Below are positions 34,509-45,471 of a DNA stretch of 64,000 nucleotides, in pieces. The notes beneath the pieces were generated by a model, which was not told the origin of the DNA, made no database searches, and worked only from the letters and a program-made list of their open reading frames with translations. Source of the DNA: Stenotrophomonas geniculata ATCC 19374 = JCM 13324 (GTDB taxonomy: Bacteria; Pseudomonadota; Gammaproteobacteria; Xanthomonadales; Xanthomonadaceae); assembly GCF_001431625.1 (NCBI RefSeq), contig NZ_LLXT01000138.1:62001-126000 (forward strand), in the 5' to 3' direction. Position 1 is the first letter of the stretch, and each line of letters starts with the position of its first letter. The position numbers were made by a program, and so were the translations under genes.

Positions 34509-35383
34509 GCCACACGCTCCAGCAAGGTCAGGATCGCGTCACGCGCCTCTGGCTCGGACAGCATCGGCGCGTGCCCCACATCGGGCACCTCCACCAGGCG
34601 GGCACTTTCCGAGGTGGCCGCCATCTGCCGCGCGACATCGGCCGGCAGAATGTCGGACAGCGCACCGCGTACCACCAGCACCGGCACCCGTGCGGTCAGC
34701 CCGCGGACCGCACGCCACAGCAGCGGACGCAACAGCCACAGCAACCATGGCCGGGTAGTACGGATCACTGCCGGGTCGTAGTCCAGTTCCAGCAGGCCAT
34801 CGCTGCGCGGGCGGAAGGTGCGCACCGCCATCTGCCGCCAGTCGTCGGTGCTGAAGCGCGGGAACGCAGCCTTGCCGATGGATTCCACGTAGGCCGTGGC
34901 CTGCACCAGGTCCATCGGCGGGACCGGCTTGCCGGCGTACTTGCCGATCCGTGCCAGCGCCTCGCGTGGCACCTTGGGGCCGGCATCGTTGAGCACCGCC
35001 CCGGAAATCCGCCCGGGCGCGCGCGAGGCGAGGGTGATGGTCACCAGCACGCCCAGCGAGGTGCCGATGAACACCGCCTTGTCGATGTTCTGCGAGCGCA
35101 GCAACGCAACCATGTCATCCGCATAGGCACGCGGGTTGTAGCTGGACGGGTCATATGCGCGTTCCGAGCCTGCACGACCACGCAGGTCGACCGCGATCAC
35201 GCGCCAGCCCTCGGCGGTGAGTACATTGGCAAGCGCATCGAAGTCGGCACCATTGCGGGTCAGTCCTGGAATGCAGACCACTGTGCCACGCGCTGCCTGC
35301 CCCGCATCGGGTGCATGGTCGCGCGCATGCAGGCGCAATCCATCATTGCTGTTCCAGTACAGGTCGTCGTAAGACTGCGTCAT
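34505..35383 (-). CDS. Alpha/beta hydrolase
   Basis: A 292-residue cytoplasmic hydrolase without a signal peptide. The oxyanion region is VVCIPGLTRNGADFD, the nucleophile elbow is FIGTSLGVLV (Ser near residue 107), the acid is in RGALSDILPAD, and the His is in PDVGHAPMLSE near the end. It probably cleaves an ester or lactone. It starts 32 bp after the TonB receptor stop and ends in an ATGA overlap with the MaoC gene, so the three form an operon that may import and open an ester-containing nutrient. Confidence 0.87.
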   Translation of the reverse strand: MTQSYDDLYWNSNDGLRLHARDHAPDAGQAARGTVVCIPGLTRNGADFDALANVLTAEGWRVIAVDLRGRAGSERAYDPSSYNPRAYADDMVALLRSQNIDKAVFIGTSLGVLVTITLASRAPGRISGAVLNDAGPKVPREALARIGKYAGKPVPPMDLVQATAYVESIGKAAFPRFSTDDWRQMAVRTFRPRSDGLLELDYDPAVIRTTRPWLLWLLRPLLWRAVRGLTARVPVLVVRGALSDILPADVARQMAATSESARLVEVPDVGHAPMLSEPEARDAILTLLERVA

Positions 35384-35415
35384 GCAGAAGCTTCCTGAAG
35401 ATCGTAACGGATGCG

Positions 35416-37614
<2,199 letters not shown>

Positions 37615-37699
37615 TCGGTCCTCCCCCAGGCAGGTGCTTGCAGATGGCCCATTGCCACCCCTGCAGCCAAGGCTAGCGGTGTCATCGGGCAGCGGCGAG

Positions 37700-37713
37700 T
37701 GGACCTAGGTCCA
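37700..37713. promoter_or_regulatory. Perfect palindrome with core ACCTAGGT, copy 2
   Basis: TGGACCTAGGTCCA is a perfect 14-bp palindrome between the divergent TonB receptor and secreted esterase genes, 86 bp upstream of the receptor ATG. It shares the 8-bp core with the site at 29935-29946. Confidence 0.45.
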
Positions 37714-37811
37714 GTCGGCAGCGGCCGCCGGATGCGGATACTGGGCGCGCCCCCAGCCGGAAGCGCATCCCGGTACCCCTTCATCCACGACTCACGCATG
37801 AGGATCTGGCC

Positions 37812-38816
37812 ATGAAATCCGGAATCGATTCGATCAAGGTTGTACTGCTGATACTGTGCAGTTGGCTGGCGATGGCGGGCAGCGCCGTTGCCGCAGGCCC
37901 GGCCGGGCATTGGGACATTGGCCTGTACGGCAATCTGTTCGGCGCCCGCGAATACCAGGTGTGGGTGCCCGCCGGCTACGACGACACACAACCGCTGCCT
38001 CTGCTGCTGGTGCTGCACGGCTGCGTGACCGGGCCGAACCTGATGGGCGAGGCCTCGGGCTTCAACGATGTGGCCGACACCGAAGGCTTCATCGTGGTCT
38101 ACCCGCGGCAGAACGTCACCTCCAATCCGGCCCGCTGCTGGAACTGGCAGCTGCCGATCAACCAGGCACGCGACAGTGGCGAGCCCTCGCTCCTTGCCGG
38201 CATCGTGGAAAAGGTGAAGGCGGCTTACAGCGTTGATCCGCATCGCGTGTACGTCACCGGCATTTCGGCGGGCGGCGCGATGACTTCGATCATGCTGGGC
38301 TGCTATTCGGACGTGTTCGCCGCAGGTGCCATCCATTCCGGTGGCATGTTCAAGGGCGCGACCACGATTTCCGGCAGCGCCTACGCACTGTTGGCTGGCA
38401 GCATCTACTCGCCGGACAGCAACGGTCGCCTGGCATGGCAGTGTTCGGGTTCGCCGTCGCCGCGACCGCTGCCGGTGCTGGTGTTCCATGGCAGCGCCGA
38501 CCTCACCGTCAACCCGGTGAACGGGCAGCAGGCCGTGCGCCAGTTCCTGCAGACCAATGACCTCGCCGACGACGGCATGGACAACGATTCGGTGAAGTAC
38601 GTGCCGACCAGCACCTATCACGGCCAGGTGCCGGGCGGCCGCGCGTATACCGTCGACACCTACGCGTACGGCGGCAGGACGCTGGTCCAGCACTATGTGG
38701 TGCAGGGCATGGGGCATGCCTGGAGCGGCAGCCAGTCGGGCCTGCCATTCACCGACCCGAAGGGGCCGGATGCCACGCTGATCACCTGGCTGTTCCTGAA
38801 GGACTACCAGCGCTGA
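37812..38816 (+). CDS. Secreted PHB-depolymerase-family esterase
   Basis: A 334-residue exported esterase; GAGGA lies 8 bases before the ATG and a signal peptide ends near SAVAAGPAG. The oxyanion motif is LLLVLHGCVTGPNLM. The nucleophile elbow is VTGISAGGAMTS (Ser near residue 155), the acid is in FHGSADLTVNP, and the His is in GMGHAWSGS. These are the features of the PHB depolymerase (type-2, no substrate-binding module) and feruloyl esterase group. Likely substrates are short polyester or plant ester bonds outside the cell. It is divergent from the TonB receptor and might feed it. Confidence 0.87.
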   Translation: MKSGIDSIKVVLLILCSWLAMAGSAVAAGPAGHWDIGLYGNLFGAREYQVWVPAGYDDTQPLPLLLVLHGCVTGPNLMGEASGFNDVADTEGFIVVYPRQNVTSNPARCWNWQLPINQARDSGEPSLLAGIVEKVKAAYSVDPHRVYVTGISAGGAMTSIMLGCYSDVFAAGAIHSGGMFKGATTISGSAYALLAGSIYSPDSNGRLAWQCSGSPSPRPLPVLVFHGSADLTVNPVNGQQAVRQFLQTNDLADDGMDNDSVKYVPTSTYHGQVPGGRAYTVDTYAYGGRTLVQHYVVQGMGHAWSGSQSGLPFTDPKGPDATLITWLFLKDYQR

Positions 38817-38901
38817 GTGGTCGCCGCTGCAGCGTCAAGCCTGGCGGTCGAGACACCATGCTAGCCTTCCCTTTGGCAGGATTGCCTGACAGGGGGAAGG
38901 C

Positions 38902-39258
38902 ATGGATACCCGGCGCCGAGATTCCATCGTATTGGCTGCATCCGGCATGCTCGCACTGGCACTGTCCGCCAATGCGCTCGCGCATCCGGGCGGGCTCGAC
39001 AAGCAGGGTTGCCACACCAACCGGAAAACGGGTGAGTATCACTGCCATCGAGGCGCTCCAGCCGCCCCTCGATACGTCGACACTCCGCGCAGCAGTTTCG
39101 CCCCTGCCCCCGCGCGCGGTTCCCGGGCATTTGCCAACTGCGCGGAGGCCCGCGCCGCCGGGGTTGCGCCGGTACGGCGTGGTGATCCGGGGTATGGCCC
39201 GCACCTCGATCGTGACAATGACGGCGTGGGCTGCGAACCCTATCGGGGCCGCAGGTAG
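38902..39258 (+). CDS. Small secreted protein: YHYH-like segment plus Excalibur domain
   Basis: A 118-residue protein with a strong ribosome site (GGGGGA) 4 bases before its ATG. The signal peptide (SGMLALALSANALAHP) is followed by LDKQGCHTNRKTGEYHCHRG, a Cys/His-rich stretch common in small exported proteins. A Pro/Ala linker then leads to a C-terminal Excalibur calcium-binding-like domain (FANCAEARAAGVAPVRRGDPGYGPHLDRDNDGVGCEPYRGRR) with DRDNDGVGCE. This domain is often found with surface nucleases and proteases. The function is unknown; the Cys/His cluster may bind metal. Confidence 0.85.
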   Translation: MDTRRRDSIVLAASGMLALALSANALAHPGGLDKQGCHTNRKTGEYHCHRGAPAAPRYVDTPRSSFAPAPARGSRAFANCAEARAAGVAPVRRGDPGYGPHLDRDNDGVGCEPYRGRR

Positions 39259-39380
39259 GGCATGGCCCACCTGGCTTCAACTCCCGTTTCCCCGGGTTCG
39301 TCGGCCATCGCCGGGAGTGGTCGCACGATCTCCCCGTATTGCAGGGATATCCCCTAGGCTGTTGTGATTGAACTGCAAGG

Positions 39381-40208
39381 ATGAAAGCAATCATGAACCG
39401 CTGGATTTTCCTGGCATTGGCCACGCTCCCGTTCGCCGCCGGTGCCGTGGTCATCCGCGATGATGTTGACGATGCCAGGTACCGGATCGACGCATCGGTG
39501 TTCCCGGCACTGGCAGACATGCCGGGCGAGGGGCACGGCGTCCTGATCGCACCGCAGTGGGTGCTGACTGCCGCGCATGCCGCGCCGATGGAGGGGATGG
39601 ATGCCACGATCACCATCGATGGGAAGGGCTACGGCGTCGAGCGTGTCTTCCTGCACCCCGGCTACCGGAGGATGCCCGAGGCGCTGGGCAAGGAAGCGAT
39701 GGCAACCGGGAGCGCATCGAAAATCCATGCGTTTCTGGCAGCGTCGGACGACATTGCACTGATCAGACTTGCCGCCCCGGTGAGCGGTGTGCCGCCGGTC
39801 GCACTCTACCGTGGCGCCGACGAGGTCACGCAGGTCGCCTCCCTGATAGGGAAAGGCGCCACCGGCAACGGTGCCGTGGGGCTGGCGCCCGGCGGGTCGC
39901 ATCGTACGACGCTGCGGCGAGCCTGCAACGCGATCACCGGCGGCAACACGCGCTATCTCTGGTACCGGTTCGATCCACCTCCGCAGGGCCTTCCCCTTGA
40001 GGGCGTGCTCGGCAACGGCGACAGCGGCGGCCCGCTGCTGATCAGTAAGGAAGGGACCTGGCAGCTGGTGGGCCTCGGCTCCTGGATCACCGCCGTTCCC
40101 GAGCATGCGCTAGAGGCAGGCTTCTATGGCCAGGTGGTTTACAACGTCCGCGTGTCCCGCTACCTCAACTGGATCGAAAGCATCATCGAGCGTGATGCGT
40201 CACGTTAA
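39381..40208 (+). CDS. Secreted trypsin-like serine protease
   Basis: About 275 residues (271 if the ATG at 39393 is used). A signal peptide ending near AAGAVV is followed by a chymotrypsin-fold domain. The catalytic triad is visible: His in VLTAAHAAP, Asp in SDDIALIRL and Ser in GNGDSGGPLLIS. It is short, without extra domains. It follows the Excalibur protein by 123 bp on the same strand and may be transcribed separately. Close to S1 family proteins of environmental xanthomonads; the target is unknown. Confidence 0.87.
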   Translation: MKAIMNRWIFLALATLPFAAGAVVIRDDVDDARYRIDASVFPALADMPGEGHGVLIAPQWVLTAAHAAPMEGMDATITIDGKGYGVERVFLHPGYRRMPEALGKEAMATGSASKIHAFLAASDDIALIRLAAPVSGVPPVALYRGADEVTQVASLIGKGATGNGAVGLAPGGSHRTTLRRACNAITGGNTRYLWYRFDPPPQGLPLEGVLGNGDSGGPLLISKEGTWQLVGLGSWITAVPEHALEAGFYGQVVYNVRVSRYLNWIESIIERDASR

Positions 40209-40286
40209 TGGTGCATCCGGGCAGCCTTCCGCGCAGGTGTTCGCCCGGTCTCAAGTCATGCGACGGGTGTTCGTATCCTTCCCGCC

Positions 40287-40859
40287 ATGGCCTCTTCTTC
40301 GTTCAAATTCCCTGCGTGCATGACCGCCTCCCGGCCATCCGGGTGGGTGCAGAGCGGCGAGCGCTGGGATCTGTGGTGGAACGGCCGTTCGGTGGCCCGT
40401 ATCGTGCCGCATGCCGCGCTCGGGTTCCGCCTGTACCTGGACGCACGCAAGATGTCACAGGCCAAGGTCGTGTCCGCCACCAGCACCCGTCAGGCCAAGC
40501 GCTACGCCGAGCGCTGGTGTGCTGCACGGCTCTGCCCGCAGTTGCCTCTGCGCGATGCGGTGGCGCGGTTGGTGGCTGTTGCGCCCGGCGCGGGCGCCGT
40601 GCCCTCGCAGGTGCTGACGCGGGAGCAGCGGCAGCAGGCCCGGCGCCTGGCTGAAGCCGGGGCAGGGGAGATGGGGCGGATCAAGGAAGCGCTGGCACCA
40701 AGGCCGCGCATGATGGCCGCCAGGCCCGAGGTGCAGGGACGAGGTGGAACCTGGTCTGTACCCGGCCAGGTTCCATCCTCCCCGCGCCGAAACGGGAACA
40801 CATCCCCAGCCAGGACTACGCCGAGAGCTCCTCACGCACGATTCGGGCCCCTTCGCTGA
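40287..40859 (+). CDS. Hypothetical basic protein
   Basis: A 190-residue frame I do not recognise. The first ~110 residues look genuinely coding (SGERWDLWWNGRSVARIVPHAALGFRLYLDARK, QAKRYAERWCAARLC), compact with several Trp and Arg. The C-terminal ~50 residues (GGTWSVPGQVPSSPRRNGNTSPART) are low-complexity and run over a perfect hairpin (40745-40775) and 44 bases into the end of the convergent mesD gene. No ribosome site is obvious at the ATG at 40287; an ATG at 40320 is the alternative. The tail may be an artefact of a mutated stop, or the gene may be real throughout. Confidence 0.5.
   Translation: MASSSFKFPACMTASRPSGWVQSGERWDLWWNGRSVARIVPHAALGFRLYLDARKMSQAKVVSATSTRQAKRYAERWCAARLCPQLPLRDAVARLVAVAPGAGAVPSQVLTREQRQQARRLAEAGAGEMGRIKEALAPRPRMMAARPEVQGRGGTWSVPGQVPSSPRRNGNTSPARTTPRAPHARFGPLR
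40745..40775. terminator. Perfect 10-bp hairpin between convergent genes
   Basis: TGGAACCTGG (40745-40754) pairs exactly with CCAGGTTCCA (40766-40775) around an 11-base loop, 40 bp after the mesD stop. No T-run is present on either side. It may act as a bidirectional 3'-end stabiliser for mesD and the convergent hypothetical gene. Confidence 0.45.
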
Positions 40860-41850
40860 GCGCACGCAGCTTGCCCCGTGCCACTTCACGGGCCAGCGGC
40901 GCCATGCCGCAGTTGGTGCTCGGGTAAAGCTTGTCGGCATCCACGAACTGCAGGGCCTTGCGCAGGGTGTTGGCTACTTCATCGGCGGTCTCCACCGTGC
41001 TGGACGCCACGTCGATGGCGCCGACCATCACTTTCTTGCCACGCACCAGCTCGATCAGGTCGATCGGTACGTGCGAGTTGTGGCATTCCAGCGAGATGAT
41101 GTCGAGGTTGGAGGTCTGCAGCTTGGGGAACGACTCTTCATACTGCCGCCATTCCGACCCCAGCGTCTGCTTCCAGTCGGTGTTGGCCTTGATGCCGTAG
41201 CCGTAGCAGATGTGCACGGCGGTCTCGCACTTCAGTCCTTCGATCGCACGCTCCAACGCGGCTACGCCCCAGTCGTTCACTTCGTCGAAGAACACGTTGA
41301 AGGCCGGCTCGTCGAACTGGATGATGTCCACGCCAGCGGCTTCCAGCTCCTTTGCTTCTTCGTTGAGGATCTTCGCGAATTCCCAGGCCAGCTTCTCACG
41401 GCTCTTGTAGTGCGCGTCGTACAGCGTGTCGATCATCGTCATCGGGCCAGGCAGTGCCCACTTGATCGGCTGCGTGGTCTGCCGGCGCAGGAACTTCGCA
41501 TCCTCCACGAACACCGGCTTCGGACGGCTCACTGCGCCGACCACGGTCGGCACGCTGGCATCGTAGCGGTTGCGGATGCGCACGGTCTCGCGCTTCTCGA
41601 AATCAACGCCGCTGAGGTGTTCGATGAAGGTGGTGACGAAGTGCTGCCGGGTCTGCTCGCCGTCGCTGACGATATCGATGCCGGCATGCTGCTGTTCCTG
41701 CAGGGACAGGCGCAGGGCATCCTGCTTGCCTTCAGTCAGGCCTTCGTCCTGCAGCTTCCAGGGCGACCAGAGCTTTTCGGGTTCTGCCAGCCAGGACGGC
41801 TTGGGCAGGCTGCCGGCGGTGGAGGTAGGGAGCAGTTTCTTCGTCGACAT
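40816..41850 (-). CDS. mesD: Folate-independent core methionine synthase MesD
   Basis: A 344-residue protein matching only the C-terminal catalytic half of MetE, which is about 750 residues. The zinc ligands are visible as His/Cys in LECHNSH (ISLECHNSHVP), a Glu, and a late Cys in YPSTNCGMAP, with GSLPKP at the N-terminus and IQFDEPAF in the barrel. Such short enzymes next to a DUF1852 gene are the MesD family, which make methionine from homocysteine without methyl-folate and need the DUF1852 partner MesX and oxygen. It lies 16-40 bp after mesX on the same strand. Methyl donor is unknown. Confidence 0.85.
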   Translation of the reverse strand: MSTKKLLPTSTAGSLPKPSWLAEPEKLWSPWKLQDEGLTEGKQDALRLSLQEQQHAGIDIVSDGEQTRQHFVTTFIEHLSGVDFEKRETVRIRNRYDASVPTVVGAVSRPKPVFVEDAKFLRRQTTQPIKWALPGPMTMIDTLYDAHYKSREKLAWEFAKILNEEAKELEAAGVDIIQFDEPAFNVFFDEVNDWGVAALERAIEGLKCETAVHICYGYGIKANTDWKQTLGSEWRQYEESFPKLQTSNLDIISLECHNSHVPIDLIELVRGKKVMVGAIDVASSTVETADEVANTLRKALQFVDADKLYPSTNCGMAPLAREVARGKLRALSEGARIVREELSA

Positions 41851-41889
41851 TGCGTCTTGTTTCCTGGGGGCGAATGGAAAATCGATGGA

Positions 41890-42867
41890 TCAGCGGGCAG
41901 CCCACTGCTCAAGCACGGCGCGATACGGCTTGATGAAGTGTTCTTCGGTGAACTTGCCCTGCTTGACCGCCAGCTGGCTGCGCTCTTCGCGGTCGTAGAC
42001 GATGCGGGTGGACGAATAGTCCTGGTGCTTCAGGCTGGGCTGGTAGACCTTGCCGGCCACGGAATTGGCGTTGTAGATCTCCGGGCGGTAGATCTTCTGG
42101 AAGGCTTCCATCGTGCTGATGGTGCCGATCAGTTCCAGGTTGGAGTAGTCGCCCAGCAGGTCGCCCTGGAAGTAGAACGCCAGCGGCGCGACGCTGCCGG
42201 GTGGCATGAAATAGCGCACCTGCAGGCCCATCTTGTCGAAGTACTGGTCGGTGGGGGAGAACTCACCCTGGCGGTACTCCACGCCCAGGATCGGGTGATG
42301 GTTTTCGGTGCGGTGGTAGGTCTTGCTGCTGGAAACACTGATACAGATGACCGGCCCCTTGCTGAAGTTGGCGCGGTAGGCGTCAGACTCCAGGAAGTGC
42401 TTGAACAGCTTGCCATGCAGGTCGCCAAAGCCTTCCGGAATGCCGAAGGTGGCCTTGCCCTCGTTGCTGGCCGGCAGCACCACGCTGAAATCGTAGTCGC
42501 GCACGTAGGACGAGAAATTGTTGCCGACGATACCCTCGGTGCGCGCACCGGTCTGCGTGTCGAAAATGGTTGGGCGCAGGACCTCGATCAACGGGAACGG
42601 ATCACTGCCATCGCTGCCGTCGATGTGCATCTCCACCGAGATGATGTCCAGCTCGACCGCATAGCGATCCGCGCTCGGGTTGTCCCAGTGCGCCAGATCG
42701 TTGAAGCGGTTGTTGATCATGCTGATCGTGTTGCGCAGGTTCTCCTGCCGGGACGCACCGCGCGCCAGATTGGCGAAATTGGTGGTGATGCGCGTGCCCT
42801 CGGCCGGCTGGTAGTCCTCGTTGAAGGGGATGCGCGTGATGCTGAAGGTGAAGGTGTCGGTCGTCAT
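41890..42867 (-). CDS. mesX: MesX, DUF1852 partner of the methionine synthase
   Basis: A 325-residue protein of the DUF1852 family (TFTFSITRIPFNEDYQPAEGTRITTNFANLARG at the N-terminus). The start at 42867 gives the usual MTTDTFTF opening; the frame extends to 42927 but overlaps the flavin reductase gene there. No signal peptide or membrane helix is seen, and there is no recognisable cofactor motif. MesX is required for MesD activity in bacteria; its chemistry is not established. It ends 39 bp before mesD and starts 57 bp after the FMN reductase stop, so the three are very likely one operon. Confidence 0.85.
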   Translation of the reverse strand: MTTDTFTFSITRIPFNEDYQPAEGTRITTNFANLARGASRQENLRNTISMINNRFNDLAHWDNPSADRYAVELDIISVEMHIDGSDGSDPFPLIEVLRPTIFDTQTGARTEGIVGNNFSSYVRDYDFSVVLPASNEGKATFGIPEGFGDLHGKLFKHFLESDAYRANFSKGPVICISVSSSKTYHRTENHHPILGVEYRQGEFSPTDQYFDKMGLQVRYFMPPGSVAPLAFYFQGDLLGDYSNLELIGTISTMEAFQKIYRPEIYNANSVAGKVYQPSLKHQDYSSTRIVYDREERSQLAVKQGKFTEEHFIKPYRAVLEQWAAR

Positions 42868-42923
42868 GGGCGGCGTTCCGTGTTGCGGGGTGGCATCCGG
42901 ATGCGGGCGAGGGCATCCGGCAT

Positions 42924-43511
42924 TCAAAGCGCTGCGGCGGCCTCAAGGGCGGTGGCACGATGGCGGGGCAGCGCCAGCAGCGGCATGGCCCGCCGTACCG
43001 CCAGTCGCGCCCGCTCGATCAGGGCGTCGCTGTGCACGCGGCCGTCGGCGAAATCGCGATCGGTGGCGTAGACACCCAATGGCAGGGTGCGCGCCTGGAA
43101 GAAGCTGAAGAGCGGGCGCAGCTGATGGTCGATTACCAGCGAGTGGCGCTCGCTGCCACCGGTGGCGGCCAGAAGGATGGGGGTGTCGACCAGTGCGTCC
43201 TGGTGGATGAAGTCGAAGAAGTGCTTGAACAGCCCCGTGTACGAACCGCGGTAGACCGGCGTTGCCACCACCAGTACGTCGGCCTGTTCAACAGCAACCA
43301 GCTGCCGCTCCACAGCGTCGGGCAACTGTGAGCGCCACAGTGCGCCGGCCAGCTGCGGCGCCAGCTCGCCCAGTTCGATCAGGTGTTGCTCGCAATGGAT
43401 GTCCTCGCCGATCAGGTCCAGCAGATGCTCGGCCAGCGTGGCGGCCCTGGAAGGGCGTTGCAATCCGCCGGAGACGGCGACGATTCGAAGGGGGTGGGCA
43501 GGTGAAAGCAT
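42924..43511 (-). CDS. MsuE-like NAD(P)H-dependent FMN reductase
   Basis: A 195-residue flavodoxin-fold reductase. The phosphate loop is VAVSGGLQRPSRAATLAEH (residues ~11-29), and VVATPVYRGSYTGLFKHFFDFI near residue 82 is the family motif seen in MsuE/SsuE-type FMN reductases that supply FMNH2 to monooxygenases. It is the first gene of the operon with mesX and mesD. Because MesD/MesX needs oxygen, I infer that this enzyme may supply reduced flavin to MesX. The family is clear; that functional link is inference. Confidence 0.86.
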   Translation of the reverse strand: MLSPAHPLRIVAVSGGLQRPSRAATLAEHLLDLIGEDIHCEQHLIELGELAPQLAGALWRSQLPDAVERQLVAVEQADVLVVATPVYRGSYTGLFKHFFDFIHQDALVDTPILLAATGGSERHSLVIDHQLRPLFSFFQARTLPLGVYATDRDFADGRVHSDALIERARLAVRRAMPLLALPRHRATALEAAAAL

Positions 43512-43541
43512 GACCCGATCCTAGTCAGTGCCTTCCATGAC

Positions 43542-43556
43542 GTAAAATGGTATTAC
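43542..43556. promoter_or_regulatory. LysR-type T-N11-A box in the mes/regulator divergent promoter
   Basis: GTAAAATGGTATTAC has exact outer arms GTAA/TTAC and fits the T-N11-A pattern of LysR-type binding sites. It lies midway between the divergent FMN reductase (43511) and LysR-type (43587) starts. Confidence 0.4.
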
Positions 43557-43586
43557 TTCACCAATCCATGAGCGAGATTCATCGTC

Positions 43587-44501
43587 ATGCTGGAACGGAT
43601 CCACCTCAGCATCGTGCAGCAGGTTGAGCAGCAGGGCTCGCTCACCGCCGCGGCCGGCGCGCTCAACCTGACCCAGTCAGCCCTGAGCCACAGCATGAAA
43701 AAGCTGGAGCAGCAGCTCGGCACCGATGTGTGGCTGCGCGAAGGCCGCAGCCTGCGGCTGACCCAGGCCGGGCAATACCTGCTGGCAGTCGCCAACCGCG
43801 TGCTGCCGCAGCTGGACCTGGCCGAGGAGCGGCTGGGCCAGTTCGCACAGGGCGAGCGCGGCGCGCTGCGCATCGGCATGGAGTGCCATCCCTGCTACCA
43901 GTGGCTGTTGAAGATCGTCTCGCCGTACCTGGCGGCATGGCCGGACGTGGATGTGGACGTCAAGCAGAAGTTCCAGTTCGGCGGCATCGGCGCGCTGTTC
44001 GGCTATGAGATCGACCTGCTGGTCACCCCCGACCCATTGCTGAAGCCAGGCCTGAAGTTCATTCCCGTGTTCGACTACGAGCAGGTGCTGGTGGTGGCCA
44101 GCAACCACGCCCTGGCCAAGGTGGACTACGTAAAGCCGCGCCAGCTCGGCCAGGAAGTGCTGATCAGCTACCCGGTGCCGTTCGAGCGCCTGGACATCTA
44201 CAACCAGTTCCTGCTGCCGGCCGGCATCACGCCGCGGCGCCACAAGGCCATTGAAACCACCGACATCATGATGCAGATGGTGGCCAGCGGCCGCGGCGTG
44301 GCCGCCATGCCGCGCTGGCTGGTGGAGGAGTACGCTGCGCGCATGGACGTCGTGCCCGTCCGCCTGGGTGCCAAAGGCATCCCCAAGCAGATCTACCTGG
44401 GCGCGCGCGAGGCCGATACCGGTATCGACTACCTCCAGGCCTTCATCGAGCTGGCCCGTAACAGCTCGCCGCTTGCCGGCAATGTGGGCGGAGCGCGTTG
44501 A
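43587..44501 (+). CDS. LysR-family regulator, MetR-like
   Basis: A 304-residue LysR regulator. The helix-turn-helix is at residues ~18-45 (GSLTAAAGALNLTQSALSHSMKKLEQQLGTDVWLREGRSLRLTQAG). The effector domain begins near residue 90 with LRIGMECHPCYQWL, a Cys-containing opening characteristic of MetR, the homocysteine-responsive activator. It is divergent from the reductase-mesX-mesD operon and translationally coupled (TGATG) to the MTHFR-like gene. Its role as activator of methionine synthesis fits family, neighbours and the T-N11-A box between the divergent starts. Confidence 0.87.
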   Translation: MLERIHLSIVQQVEQQGSLTAAAGALNLTQSALSHSMKKLEQQLGTDVWLREGRSLRLTQAGQYLLAVANRVLPQLDLAEERLGQFAQGERGALRIGMECHPCYQWLLKIVSPYLAAWPDVDVDVKQKFQFGGIGALFGYEIDLLVTPDPLLKPGLKFIPVFDYEQVLVVASNHALAKVDYVKPRQLGQEVLISYPVPFERLDIYNQFLLPAGITPRRHKAIETTDIMMQMVASGRGVAAMPRWLVEEYAARMDVVPVRLGAKGIPKQIYLGAREADTGIDYLQAFIELARNSSPLAGNVGGAR

Positions 44502-45385
44502 TGTCGGCAGGCATGTCACTGCGGGCGGACGCCTTCCTCAACGCCTTTTCACTGGAAGTCAGCGCGAAAGCCATGCCTGCGCTGCGCGCCGAGGCGGCCC
44601 GCATACCGCGCGGCACAATCATCTCCATTCCCTGGCTGGCCAGCGAGGACGACGATGCACGCCTGGCCGCCGCATGCGCGGTGCGCGAGCTCGGCTTCGA
44701 GCCGATGCCGCATCTCTCCGCGCGGCGTATCGGGTCACACGCAGCGCTTGAACGCTTCCTGGAACGTGCCGCCGGCGAAGCCGGGGTCGCGCGTTGCCTG
44801 CTGATCGCGGGTGACCTGGCCACGCCCATCGGACCATTTGCAGACAGCGCGTCGATCATCGAGACCGGTCTTCTGGAGCGACACGGTATCAAGGTCGCCG
44901 CCATCGGCGGGCATCCGGAAGGCCACCCGGTAATGAGCAGTGACGAACGCTGGCAGGCGCTTCAACACAAATGCCAGCGCATCGAAGCACGCGGCATGGC
45001 CCCCTTGATCGTCACCCAGTTCGCGTTCGATGCCGATACCGTGCTGACCTGGCTGGATGCACTGCGCACGCGTGGCATCACCGTTCCGGTGCTGGTCGGT
45101 GTGCCGGGTCCGGCCAGCATCACCCGCTTGCTGCGTTATGCGGCGATGTGCGGCGTAGGCGCCAGTGCATCGATGCTCGCCCGGTATGGCATCTCGATCG
45201 GCCGCCTGCTCGGAACGGCGGGGCCGGAGGTTTTCGTCGATCGCCTGGTGAAGGGCTTGACCAGCGCGCATGGCCAGGTCAGTCCGCACCTGTTCCCGTT
45301 CGGCGGTGTTGCGCCCTCGCTGGAGTGGATCGAGCGGTACCGGCAGCGTGTTCGCGGTGCGCGCGGCGTAATCCACGAAGACTGA
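44501..45385 (+). CDS. Methylenetetrahydrofolate reductase-like protein
   Basis: A 294-residue TIM-barrel protein with features of MetF. The start has FSLEVSAK where MetF has FEFFPPK, keeping the catalytic Glu. Later come LIAGDL, IGGHPEGHP and the FAD-binding VTQFAFDADTVLTWLDALR. It is more divergent than a housekeeping MetF and may be a paralogue. The ATG at 44501 overlaps the regulator stop as TGATG. It should form methyl-tetrahydrofolate using FADH2. Its presence beside a supposedly folate-independent synthase is notable. Confidence 0.78.
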   Translation: MSAGMSLRADAFLNAFSLEVSAKAMPALRAEAARIPRGTIISIPWLASEDDDARLAAACAVRELGFEPMPHLSARRIGSHAALERFLERAAGEAGVARCLLIAGDLATPIGPFADSASIIETGLLERHGIKVAAIGGHPEGHPVMSSDERWQALQHKCQRIEARGMAPLIVTQFAFDADTVLTWLDALRTRGITVPVLVGVPGPASITRLLRYAAMCGVGASASMLARYGISIGRLLGTAGPEVFVDRLVKGLTSAHGQVSPHLFPFGGVAPSLEWIERYRQRVRGARGVIHED

Positions 45386-45433
45386 CAGCTGTCACTGGTC
45401 GCCATTGGGGCGGAAGCGAATAGTGAGCGCCAA

Positions 45434-45450
45434 GGCGAGGGCCCCTCGCC
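45434..45450. terminator. Hairpin after the MTHFR-like gene
   Basis: GGCGAGG (45434-45440) pairs with CCTCGCC (45444-45450) around GCC, 49 bp after the stop. No T-run follows, so it is a weak terminator or mRNA end stabiliser. Confidence 0.4.
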
Positions 45451-45471
45451 ACCTTCACCAAGGGACCGCTC

